From Oryzias latipes (taxonomy: Eukaryota > Chordata > Actinopteri > Beloniformes > Adrianichthyidae): 64,000 bases of DNA. The DNA is taken from NCBI RefSeq assembly GCF_002234675.1, contig NC_019866.2, forward strand, positions 22,654,455 through 22,718,454, in the 5' to 3' direction. The position numbers and the translations under genes are program-made. The notes beneath the pieces are model-generated. The model was given only the letters and a program-made list of their open reading frames with translations, was not told the DNA's origin and did no database searches. How positions within the stretch are numbered: position 1 is the stretch's first letter; each line of letters opens with the position of its first letter. Below, one piece after another: positions 12,201 to 24,300 of this stretch.

Positions 12201-13214
12201 ACATGAACATTAAAATCACCTGTAATGACTAGACCATCAAAGTCTGTGCACACAACTGAGAGCATTTCAGTGAAATCATCAATAAAACTTTGGCTGTGCT
12301 GAGGAGGTTTGTACATAACTATGCAGAGTAAGGGAGGAGTTTGTTTTAGCTCAATCTTAAAGGACACATACTCAAATGATGAAAACACACCAAATGATAG
12401 TCTGCGGGTTGCAATATTATCTCTAAACAGTGCAGAAACGCCTCCACCCTTTTTATTTTCTCGTATTTCCGATTCATGTTTGTAGTTGGGGGGAGTTGAT
12501 TCAACTAAATAAAGTACAAAAAAAAGAACACACCAATTCTTTCCAGGAACAATACAGTGATGATGAGGCAGCATAACAGGATGAAGGAGACACTTTAATG
12601 TGGCGAAGAAGCTTTGTTTACATCACAGTCTGCACTGTAACTACAGCTTCATTTTTCTCAAACGCGTAAGTAAACACGGATTTCACCGCTCATCGCCATG
12701 GCGTTGGGCTTTTGTCAGAGCGTTGTACTCATCACTCTGACCCATCTGGTCTCTGAACTAGAATCTATTGCTGGGATGTTCTGCAGAACTTTGGCCCGCT
12801 TTGCCGACAGCCTTTTTTCCCTGTGTTTTAGCCGCTGTGCAGCTGCAGTGCTTCACTCGTTCTTATCTGAGCCGCTAGCAACACAGTCCGCGTTTATATC
12901 TGATACTGGCAGCAAAATGGCACAGAGTTTAGGTTCGGAAAACATCCTAAGTAAAAACCAAGTAGTGCATGTCTCATAACAACGAAAAAAGCTGCTTCAC
13001 TGAGACTTTATAGTTATTTTGTGGTGTAGAGCTGCTCAAAGAGGCTCCGTTTTCTCTGCTGCCAACTAGCGTTCGGAGGTTTAAGTGGAAAACAAAAGTC
13101 AGACACAGAAGGACCCTCAAAAATAATTGAATAAATATCAACTTGACAGCATTTGAGTATCGCCAAATGAACTATAGCGATATATCACAAAAACGATTTT
13201 TTCCATCACCCCTA
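9206..13214. mobile_element. hAT-like element split by an L2-type LINE, copy 1
   Basis: The element is flanked by the perfect 8-bp direct repeat CTTTTTAG (9198-9205 and 13215-13222), the size used by hAT transposases. The right end reads ...CACCCCTA, a hAT-like terminus. The left end lacks the matching TAGGGGTG, so it is slightly eroded. Its own non-coding sequence is 9206-9646 plus about 12504-13214, and both parts align with the uninterrupted relative at about 28118-29103. The rest is the L2-type insertion. It lies inside a copy of repeat B. Confidence 0.72.
9647..12503 (-). mobile_element. L2/CR1-type LINE, 5' truncated, near-intact reverse transcriptase ORF
   Basis: One long frame (9851 to about 12503) encodes the C-terminal half of an AP-type endonuclease (GDFNVH, then SDHF), then a full reverse transcriptase with LSAAFDTVDH, GVPQGSILGPLLF and the catalytic YADDTQIY. 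A conserved C-terminal block follows (HWLPVPERIDFKAALLVYKSLHG). The endonuclease N-terminus is missing; the nominal start codon at 12574 is in flanking DNA. The 3' end on the minus strand finishes in (CTTGC)n near 9650-9670, typical of L2-like tails. The absence of stops over more than 850 codons suggests a fairly recent insertion. The exact clade needs a tree. Confidence 0.85.
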
Positions 13215-13410
13215 CTTTTTAGAAATAAAAATGTATAGATAGTGTCAACTCATAACACAGAATAGAGTTGTGTTAACTCTGACAAATTCAACACTATGCT
13301 CAGTGTCACTTTATCACTGTGTAGAGAAGGACCATATGTTATCTGGCTCAGAGTTAAAACAAAGTCTTTAAGTGTTGCATCAACACTCCTGTTTTTACTG
13401 TGTACCTGTA
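13215..13410 (+). repeat. Repeat B, right half of the interrupted copy
   Basis: Continues the repeat B copy whose left half is 9125-9205. It matches 8094-8310, including 'GTGTTAACTCTG' and 'AAGGACCATATGTT'. Confidence 0.6.
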
Positions 13411-15285
13411 TGTCCTCAGTGAAGCAGCCCAAACAACCAAAATCTTTACCGCCAGCAGTTACGAAAAATAAACCGCATCCACTGCTGGCTGGTATAAATG
13501 CAATTTGAAACCAGAAATGAGTCCCTGCTCTGAAGTATCGCCAACTTTCACACCCTAAAACACACGTCTTGGGCATCTTGACAAATAGGTTGTGTGTCCT
13601 TCTAAGCAACACAACAAACAGAATTGGGATTTTCACAAGGTGAGTGATTAGACATTCCACTCTGCTTTTCAAGCGTTGTCAGGTAAAAATGTCCCGAAAT
13701 GAATTACATAAATAGATTAAACATTTAATGCAAGATTTGTCGGTTTTCTGCGCTTCACAGATGACGCTAGAGTTTGAACGAAATGTAATAAATGTGAAGT
13801 ACTGAGACAATTATCGAAAAGTATTAAGTCTTCAGCTGCTTTTACTAGACACGAAACAAAATCTGCTAGTTAAAAAAAAAGAAAAAGATTTGCATTAGTA
13901 AGAGAACCGATGTTCCTCATGTGGGTGTGTGTGGAGGCTGTTCTAAAATAAGGCTTTTGGGTGACTTATGATGAAGCTAAGGTTAGTTCTGTTCTGATTA
14001 GTAAAGCTTGACTGTAAAATTGCTAAAACTCCCCTTCAAGGAAGTTGAATTCTTTGTAGTTGAGCTCAGGAGGATTTAAAAAGAAATGTGGTCAGTCACT
14101 CCAACACGTTAACATTTTATTACAAAATTTTTTGTGAATTTTTATAGAAGTTTTAATTATGAACGCTGAGATTTTATATCCTGACTGTTCTTTTTTCTGT
14201 TTTCCATAAGCGTTCATTAAAAGTCTGTAAATAGTAATAATTAAAGTCAATGATAAACTTGCATTAGCTTGTATTTTGTCTAGTAGCATTCCACTTAAGC
14301 GTATTCACTGCTTTATGAGGATTTTTAGAAATCAATGTGCTTAATATTCTCACCATGTCATGTTTTTTATAGAAATATAGTCAGTCTGTCAAAGTTTTTA
14401 ATGCTATTTTCTAAAACATTGGGGAGAAAAAGGGTAGATGTCTCTTACAGACGTTGTCTTTTTTATTACTCTGAACACTTTTAACCCAAGCTAAACGTGA
14501 AATCCATCTGATTCGTGCTTTTTTTCCACACTTGAAGGTCTCATATTGGCTCACCTCATTCTTCTGCTTAGAATAAGCCACAACTTTCCATAACTATTTA
14601 TCTTTCTGCCTGGTCACCGACGTGAAAAATGACCTCACAGCCAAATAAAGGCTCGTTCATCACTTGTGTTTACAATTGGGGAGGTAAAAACTCATTATGC
14701 AAACTTTTGTCACTGGAGGGGAGTTTTCACTTGCGATCTTGATTGTTGTGTAGTTTTAAAAAGCCACTTACGATAACTTAAAACTATCTGTTGTAACCTG
14801 GTTTCAGTGGTGAAAGAGTGGCCGCACTTGTGTTCATTTGAATGGATGATGAGTCAGCCCACGCCTGAGCGAGGCTCTCCAGAACCCCGGAAACGTGTCT
14901 CTGCGTGTGTTAGTGGTAACTTCATTGAGTCAGCATCTTTCTCACAGAGCTCTATTTTTTATTTTTATTTTTTCATAGCTGCTGAGGATATTTTCTGTTT
15001 TTGCATATATTTTGACTACATGAGTTAATTTCCCAAGCTGCTGCAGAGAAGCTGCCTCTGAAATCACAGAGGAGGACTGCATCCTGTCAAAATGGAAAAT
15101 TCTACGTCCTGCTTTTGGGGGGAGGGCTTTTCAAGCCGGACGCAGGTATTCTGTGCAGGTGTAACCAGGGATCCGCCCCCTCCTTTTCACTCCCACTCGC
15201 TGGCCTCCAGCTCCATGGTGAAGTCAGCTGTGGTCACACCCACAACTCATCTTCCCTCCCTGTTCGCTTGAACCAGCCGGCAGGC
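13411..15285. other. Spacer upstream of the tetraspanin gene
   Basis: No exon recognised. The last few hundred bases, from about 14600, lead into the tspan1 promoter and may hold its regulatory DNA, but no specific site can be defended beyond the TATA-like motif. Confidence 0.35.
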
Positions 15286-15293
15286 TTTAAATA
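15286..15293 (+). promoter_or_regulatory. TATA-like box of the tetraspanin gene
   Basis: TTTAAATA lies about 30 bp before a plausible first exon (about 15320-15463) that ends in a consensus donor (TCAG|GTAAGG). Position and motif suggest the core promoter; the start site is inferred. Confidence 0.5.
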
Positions 15294-15319
15294 AGTGCAG
15301 TTTGCTGAAAAGGTCTCTG

Positions 15320-18300
15320 AGCGCTTGTCCTACAGACACCAGAACGGAGCAGCCTCTGGATAATATTTTGGTTTATCTGCCACAGAATTTTGTGTTTCTT
15401 TAATATATTTTCAACCTTTTTTTTCACCTGTGACCAACGCAGAAGTCTCACAGCTTTGTTTCAGGTAAGGTAAAAGGGCTAAAAACCTTGACTTTGCTTT
15501 GGTTTTTAAGCTGATTAAAATGTTGGTTTCTTGTGAGAGATATGAAAATCCAAATGACAGTGATCCTTTGTCTGCTGAGAGCCACCTGGCATTATTTCCC
15601 TGAATGAAGCCCTTTGAGATCTGCTCCTCTGTGTTATGGGTGGAAAGCTTGTTTGTTAGAGCCCAGCTCCACTTTCTTTTGCCTTTCTCTTTTTTTTTTC
15701 TTTTTTTAACAGTTTTGCATGTGAGTATTGTTAACACATCACCGAGCTGACTTGTAGACTTCACAGTTCAAGTGCTGAAGCAGGAAAAGCTGTCTTCTGT
15801 GAAATGATAGTGGGAGTTTTGGGGGAGTCAAGGCAACTGACAGCATCCCAGTTGTATGATTAACTAGATGAGCTGACTGTAAGACCGTACTGGGGCTTGA
15901 TGAAACCAACACGCACTTCCTGATCCAGGTGAGTCTGGTAGATGTGGAGCAGCGATATGATGGCAATGTTCACCGCCCACTTATGCTTTGTCACTGTTTT
16001 TGTTTTGTCCGACCACACAAAGGGTTAGTGTTCCACACGGACCATGTATAAAAGAAGAAGAGCTGAATAGACTCTGAAACATAAGATAATGTTAGAAGAC
16101 ATGATTTGACATGGTTTATGGGAAGCAGAAGAGGGCAGCTTCCTTCTTTGCTTTGTCTCGAGAAAGGGCTTTTCCCCGTTGATGAATTATTACCTGGATC
16201 AAATGTGAAGAACTGAGACGGTAGTTCCCTTCCTCTACTACCAAGGAAACGGCACAGCAAACAGCTCATTTGCAATTCACAATGTTATAGTCGATCCACC
16301 TCAGCGTGACGAATTTATGTTCAAACTGAGATGTTTCAACCTGTTTTTATCCCCCCTCCACTACAGGTGAGACAGACCTCTACAGAGATGGGGTGTTTTG
16401 GTTTTCTCAAGATTATGATGTTCATCTTTAACGGCATCATCTTCGTAAGTGCTCCCCCAGCTTCCTGTGTTCCTGAGAGCTGTGTCACGAATCATGTGCA
16501 AAAATATGCAAATCAGCGGGTTTCATATTTTTTTCCCCTGGAGACTCAGCATGAAATGAGCTTGTCACATCCCAGCGGGATCCATTTGAATGGAAAAAAT
16601 ACTATTGGAATGGATTTTCCATCAGTTTTGAATTTAAAAAGAAAAAAAAAAAATCTTGAAATTGTGATGGTGGGACTGGCTGAGATGAAGGTTACTAGGG
16701 GAAAAACAATGCTACACCCATTAATGTTTCTTTTTTAAATTCAAATAATGCCAAAAAAGGAAAAGCATTTGCAAAAAAGTGCCTAAATAAAAATAATTAT
16801 ACCAAGAAGCTAAAAAACAACAGTTAATAGGGTGATGGTTATGTTTTAGGCTTTATTAACGCTGATGTTATTTTAGTAAAACAGGTTTGTAAAGAAGATT
16901 CAGAGTCTCAAAGGAATATCCTCTATAAATAAAGGATGTAGTTATAAAAATAATGCTAATCATTTATCAAAAAAAGGAAATTGATTTTATGGAAGTTTGC
17001 TGCAGTTCTTGAATTTTAAACTCAGACATATCTTTTTAGACATATTGATAACATTTTTTTATTTTTTGAAATCTCGTAACAGCCAATTATAAACAAAATC
17101 TGGAAAATGAACAAAATATAATATGTTAACATAAATGAACGTGTTGAAAGCAGATTGGTTCAAAAAATTTAAAGGAAAAGGAAACTTAAAGGGCTTTAAA
17201 ATCCAGAAGAAAAATCAAAAGAACAACTAAAGAGGTGGAACGCTCCCGGGCTTATACGACAAGAACACCATAAATCAAAGTGTAAATGAGTAGATTCTGA
17301 CAATATAAAGTGGACAAATTACAGATAGTGAGGAATGATTGATTGAGAATATAATTTTGGTGTTTTTAAAGGGTTCCTATGGGATTCTTTTCTGAACACA
17401 GAGGTCATTGATAAAGAAAATGAAGCTTAAAATGACATTTCTGCGTATTTTGTTTTTCAAATCGCTGTGAATCAGGAGCAGATGAACAAATGTTGGAAAA
17501 AGACCGTACTTGTGATGCAGAAATGCTCCAATCCGGTTCATCCACGATAGATCCATGTACGTCTTTGTTTTCCTCGTCTGAGCTGGAATATGGATCAAAA
17601 CTGAACGGCTGAACAGCTCCAATGTCGCTTACCGTTTTTGTTGCACCGCTAATGTTAGGTTGGGGGTGTGAGGGGCTGCAGGCTAGAGGGAGAGAGTAAA
17701 CAGCCACCTCTCAGTTGTAGGTTATAGGTACCAGGGGCGGTTAAGTGTAAACTCTGAGCGCGTTAACCCTGAAATCAGGGAAACCCTGGGTTTTCCGTTT
17801 CAGAATGGGAGGTTTGTTAAACCAGAGAAAGCAGAGTAAGTCAAACCCGTTTCTGAAAGAGTGGTAACTTATACTCTGAGTCAGTGTCCATGGTTACTTA
17901 CGCTGTGAACCTAACCTGGTCGGGAGCAGGTTTTATTCTCTAAACTCAAGGTTTCTGCCGGTCCCTTCCCCTTTTTAAAGACGAAGCAGTATCTTTTGCT
18001 TTAACCTTCATTGCCCACATGTCCGTCACACAGAGACAAGTGACAAGAATGGCTTGTCCTTTTTTGGAGGAACCAATAGACGAGGAGGCTGCATTAATTC
18101 GTAGAGAATTACATTTACGTCGTGCGAGGATTTTGAGACCTAGACTCGATTTTTTGTCATTTCCCCATATGTTTTTGTTTGAGCGTTACCGCTTTTCGTT
18201 GCAGTCAATTACATGTATACAATGAAAACAACATTAGATATGTATTGCTATGTAGATGTTTCATATGTCAAATATTGTCAAACAAGCCTACATCCATGAC

Positions 18301-21300
18301 ATGCTCAAATTTGACCTGATTGAATTATGTTTTTATACTTCATTTTTAGCTGCTGCCATGTTCTTTTAATTCCTGCAGGATTGCATCTACATGAAAAGGA
18401 AATCAGGGACACTGAATTAGATTAATGTAACAATTACTTTTAGGAAACACAATTTGCTAGTACTGCTTACTTTCTTAATCCCATATAAACCTATACCACT
18501 TGATCAATACAAGGGTAGACAAAAGTTCACTTTTAAAAACACAATTGCATGTATTAATATTAAACTGACCAACGTTTGCAAGAGGGGAAGGTTAACAATA
18601 AAGTCCTCTAAACATTACCGACGTTAAATGCATTTTTCCCCCAGATTGGTTCTGTACACTATGCAGCATTTCATGCAATTACACCAGGAATAACACTTCA
18701 AAAGTACACCTAAATATTGCCATTTTTATTTCACACCTTACGCTATTTAAAAAGTTATTACAGCCAATAATTTATAACAATGATTTAAATGCAAACTTAG
18801 GCATTAACTTGAGCAGCTATGTTTTCCACGCTAACTGTCTCTGTTTTGCAGATGCAGCGGTGTTGCTTTTCTTCTGGAATATGTGCTCATAGTCACTGTA
18901 ACTCTGCAGCAGCACGTCAAGTCCAGCTGGCGAAAAATACGCAGACCTCTTTTTTTCCACGGTTGCCATGGTGACTCGTAATATCTGCGCTCCATTGATA
19001 ATGGCTTCTTTTAGTCACGGTGCGCACGCTTACCTCCGAATCAGTCCACTCAGAGTTGATTGACCTAACTCCGATCAGCTTCTCTGAAACAGAAAACTCA
19101 GAGTTGTTAATCTCTCGATTGACCAACTCAGAGTTCAAGTTTAACCTCAGAGTTGGTTGAACCTCCTTTCTGAAACAGGCCCCAGGAACGGTATTTCCCA
19201 CAACTCAGGGATGAATTTTTAACGAACCCTTGCTGCTCTGCAGAAACTATGTCCTAGAAAACAACATGTTTTTTTTTGGACTAAAAATGTTCTAATTCAT
19301 TAAAGACCACTAGGATAGCGCCCTTAAAATAGATCAAAAACTGATTGGAGTAGGACTTCAAGGATAGGTGTAATGTCCCCTTTGGATGTAGAGATTAAAT
19401 TGCTTTTAGCCAGGTGCTCTTTGTGTACACAACTGTAATTTAACAGAAATACCGGTTTAACGGCACAGATCCTCTTTTCATCGCTAAGAGTCTATAAATA
19501 GAGTCAATTTGTTTAGCAGGTCAAAGACTGATCTATTCACTTTTTTCCACTCTGAACTTTACAGAAGCAGCTCTTTTTCTGGTCTCACACCAACATACAA
19601 ATGTGTTGCTGATGTTTGGAGGTTTCTCCTCTTATTTTAATTTCTTCTTCCTGCAGCTTGCAGGTGCCGCCATACTTGGAGTGGGCATCTGGGTGAAAGT
19701 GGACAGCAGCTCCATCCTCGGCTTCCTTGGGAAACTTCCAGATGCTCCATCAGAGTTTAATCAGGTCCTCAACGTGGGTTACTTGCTGATCGCTATAGGT
19801 GCACTGCTGGTCCTCATTGGCTTCCTAGGCTGCTGTGGAGCCTCAAAGGAGAACAAGTGCATGTTGCTGCTGGTAAGCTGCTGCCTGGGCCTTTACAACA
19901 TTTTTGTTAATGTCAAAAGCTTTTGTTTTATTAACTTCCCTAGTGCATACACTTTAACGTTGTAGTTATGGATCAGAGATTGTGTTGGAAGGCTTTTTTC
20001 TTAAGCGCTATCAACTCCACCAAAAGTCAAGTTTTCTTGTTCAATAGTTTCTTCATATCCAAAACTGATTTAGGATGCAGGATTGCACGTCACTGAGAGG
20101 ACAGGTTTTTTTTTTTGATAAAGAATAATAACTTTTGAATGACATCTAATCTAATGAAGTTTCAGCTTTTATTTTTTAATTTCCTACAAAAAAAGAAAAT
20201 AGAGGGATTTTTAGAAGAAGAATTTATGTGATTAAGATGTAGAACTCACAAAAACTGGCAGGTTTAGAAGATGGATCGATCAATGGATAGATGGGTGGAT
20301 GGATGGATGGAATTATTGAGTCAAGATCAATTCAAAACAATCTCCTCCTTTGATGTTGCTGGAACATGATAAGGAAAAAAATGTTATGTCTCTTCAAGAA
20401 AATCAAACTGGTGTCCATTGAAGCAGCAACACTTGTCACGATTTCTGTTGGTGTTGATAAGAACCCAAAAACTCATTATAAAGTGATGAAAGGTCCAGCA
20501 TATTACCAAAAGTACAAGCTAAAGGGGAGGTCCTACTGAGTTAAGAATTGGATTTCGGGAAACAAAAAAAGTTTTCTACCAGAGGACCAGGGAGTGCATC
20601 CAGACAAATATGAAAATTCAGAAATTCTGATGATTGTTCCCATAAAATCCTGTAAAACTTCAAACTAAAACTTTCAAACCATCTACATGGATGGTGCAGA
20701 ATTTTGCACTACAAGGACAGATGGATACTTGTGTACAAATATGTACATAAAATCATACATGAAAATGACAGCTCATAAAGAGAATAAATACAAGCATAAA
20801 TGTTCATTTCCAGATCCGTATTTTTAAAAAAAGGTCTTCAATTTGGAGATCCATGACAAACACTATATTAAATTAACTTGTGCCTACAAGTCATTTCCAG
20901 ACTAATACATGAGAGATTACTAGATATTATTTAAAAGTAATTCTTTATCTTACAATATTAGTTTGCAATGCATTACATGACTTTATTTTGCATTACCGTT
21001 AAATTATTTCTTTTGCACAAATGGATTTTTGATGAGGGCTAATATGTGAATCAATGTGTGCTTTAAGCAGATAAAGGATTAACTCTCAGCTTTTGTCAGT
21101 TTAGTTCATACGAATGAAGAATATAGGCCATTAGTAAAAAGGGGAAACTGAGATGAAACAGTAGAGTTGGGTCTTTTGTCCAAACTTGTCTTGCAGCTTT
21201 TGACACCATCTCAGATTCTTTTTTTCTCTTATCCTCCATGTATAAGATTTTGTTCCACTTCTACGCCGACGACACTCACCTCTACCCAACCACCATCCCT

Positions 21301-24300
21301 AACTCTACCCTCCCCCCAATTGTTCAAAATGTGTTTTTCTCACAACCTTCTCACCTTTAACTCACCTTTAACTGTCCGATCGACCAAATGGGAAGAGTGC
21401 ATTTTAAAACACACATTTACAAACATTGATTGTGTGCATAATAATAGGTTTTCATTGATTTCCATAAAGCTTAACAGGAAGTTTGGCTCAGTAATCAAGT
21501 TGATAGAAAAGTTTGTAGTGACTTACAATAAGCAGAAAAAAGGTAGTTTATGGCATTTTTGTCATATCTAACACAGTGGGCTTCAAATTTTAACACTAAA
21601 AGTGTCACGGTTAGGGGGGCTCGAGAACCGGTAGGACCCAGACGCAGAGACGGGAGGCAAAACGGTTTCGGGACTAGAGGGTTTAATAAACAAACAAAAG
21701 GCGCTGCCGAGCAGGATTACAAAACAAAACAAAACTTACTGTGGCGTGGCGAAGAACATGGAACAAGGACACTAAGACAAGAAGACGTAACACCATGACC
21801 AGAAGCTAATGGACCAGCACAAGAGGAAGGCAGAGACAAGACTTAAATACAGGCAGGGCAGACAAGACACAGGTGAACACGATCAGGGCAGATGGGGACC
21901 AAGGAAGTAAAACTCAAGACATGACAAGACAGGAACCCTTTCAAAATAAAACAGGAAACAGAACCAAACAAGACAGAACAAGAACAAAAGCAAAAACCAA
22001 GACAAAACAAACTCAAACCATGACAAAAAGTCTTTTTGGCCAGTTTCTCATTGACGAAAACCAAGCTAGAGCCAAACGCAATGTTTATAAAAATACACTT
22101 TTGAAATGTTTTTGGGGCCAGTAATCTTTATAAAATACAGCTTGTAAACATTTTCTACATTTGAATCATAACTGTATTTTTTTATTAATACTACAGCAGC
22201 AGCATACACAAGTTCTTTTCAAAATAAAACATACCCTGTGTCAAATAAGATGTTGCTGCTGCATCAGATTTTGTTAAATTAAAATTGCCAAAAAGTCAGA
22301 TGTGGTATTTTCTGTAATTATAACTTTGATACACCATCATCCTTTTTCTCCTTCTATTTAATATTTAAACATGATAACACTGTTGTAGAATCTATATAAA
22401 AAACTACATATATACTGCAATAACATATTATTCTGATAATAAACCCTTCCAACAGTAGATTAAACCTTTTACTATAGTTTTGCTCAGTTATCTGCTATGT
22501 TAAGTCTAGACATAGGCTACTGTGTGTCCGAATTCCCACCCCCCTCCTTAACTACTACAAAACTATCTAGTGCAGGACTATCTGGTGTCCTGGATTTTAA
22601 AGGTAATTTGGACACCATGCTCACTACAACAAATATGACGACATTGATTTCACAAAATAAAAAAACAAATAAATACAAACATTTTAACAATGAATTTTAA
22701 TGAGTCCAGAAAAAAATGTTCAAATGCAATGCATTGTGGTATATTTGTTAATCTTGTGAGCATCGATGCATACTGGTTTTTCACAGAGTTTGGAATTTTG
22801 GAACACCACTACAAAATGGCAAACGCCCAATATAGTGCACTATAGTGAAGAAGTTCGGACATACCCCTAAATGACTAAACTTATCAGCCGAAAACCATTT
22901 AACCAAAACTATTACAAACCCCATTATTTATTTAAATTGTTGCATTTTTTTGTCAAAGTCACAATGGAGGGATAAAAGACCTGAATGTGACTTCCAGACC
23001 GACCCCTGCATCACTGCTTTGAACAATGACGTTATGGGCAGTTAGTCTGTAGTTATTCACAAGTTACTGATCATCTAATGAGTAAAACATTGGTCACGTC
23101 TCAATGGCAACGAGAACTGAACCCAGTCTCAGATCATCTTTCAGGGCAAAAAGATTGATCCTATTTTGTTTTTTTACATAAATCCTGATTAGCTGTGTAT
23201 TTATTAGGAACATTTTCTGTTCTTAAGTTTCTTAACTGATGTCGGACTGATTCCCTCTTGCTGTTGGAAGATTCATAAATGTCCTTTTCACAAGTTTCCA
23301 TACATGAACTACTTTATTTTCTTGAATCTTTATGTTTGAGGCTGGTTTAAACGTAAACTTTGTGATGAAGATGAAGACGTCAAAGTGGATGCTAACAACC
23401 GCACTTAAGCTGCATCCGACATTAAATGATGGATAAATAAAGCAAAATAAAATGACACAACAGTCGAAAACTGGTATTTTCTAAATATGATCACATACAT
23501 GAATCCATCGTGTCTGCATCTTTATTATCTGCATATGTGAAACATTAGAGAATAAGTGGTACAACAATAAATAGTGTTGTACCAAACACATTTGTTTGGT
23601 TTTTATTAGCCTTTTAGCTTTTGGGCCACTAACTCAATGGTTCGAGCAGCTGCGTAACCCTTGTGCTATCCTAGGCACTTTAACATTGAGAGTGGGGTCA
23701 TCTAGACCCACTAGACAGTGCGCTAAACCTTTTATCTTCAATGATTTGTGATCTTCACTGGTATCCATGGATTCCATGAAATCCTCTCCACCTTTATCCA
23801 CCTTTGTCATGGTAGGGATAACACCTCAATGTAAGGATGGGGTCATCTGGACCCCATAGGATAGCACAAGGGTTAAAGTCATGTGACACGTCAAGACAGG
23901 CAGATGTGGTGATCAGAATCCCGAAGTTTTCCAAAATCAAACTTCTTTTAGTGTAACAAAATAAACTAAATGGAAATAATCAAAGTTAGTATATGCATTT
24001 TTTTTCTATCTGTGGCCCAGTGCCAAGTGGCCCCTACTGACCGGTACCGGTCCACGGCCTGGGGGTTGGGGACTACTGCCTTTCCCCTACTTGGGTACAG
24101 CAAAAATGATTATGTAACTTGTTTTGTAATGAGAACTCCCAGCAACTCCAGTAACAATCAGCTCTCTTCCTCAGTTTTTCATCATCATCCTGCTGGTCTT
24201 CATCGCAGAGGTTGCTGGAGCCATCGTGATTCTGGCCTTCAGACCACTGGTGAGTTACGGACAGTAAAGTTGAAAGCAGCATAAAGGGGAGGGGTCTCAC

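Noticed and set aside
12698-12979. A 93-codon frame as a gene
   Set aside because: It lies in the hAT-like element and the matching region of copy 2 (28590-28860) does not keep the frame.
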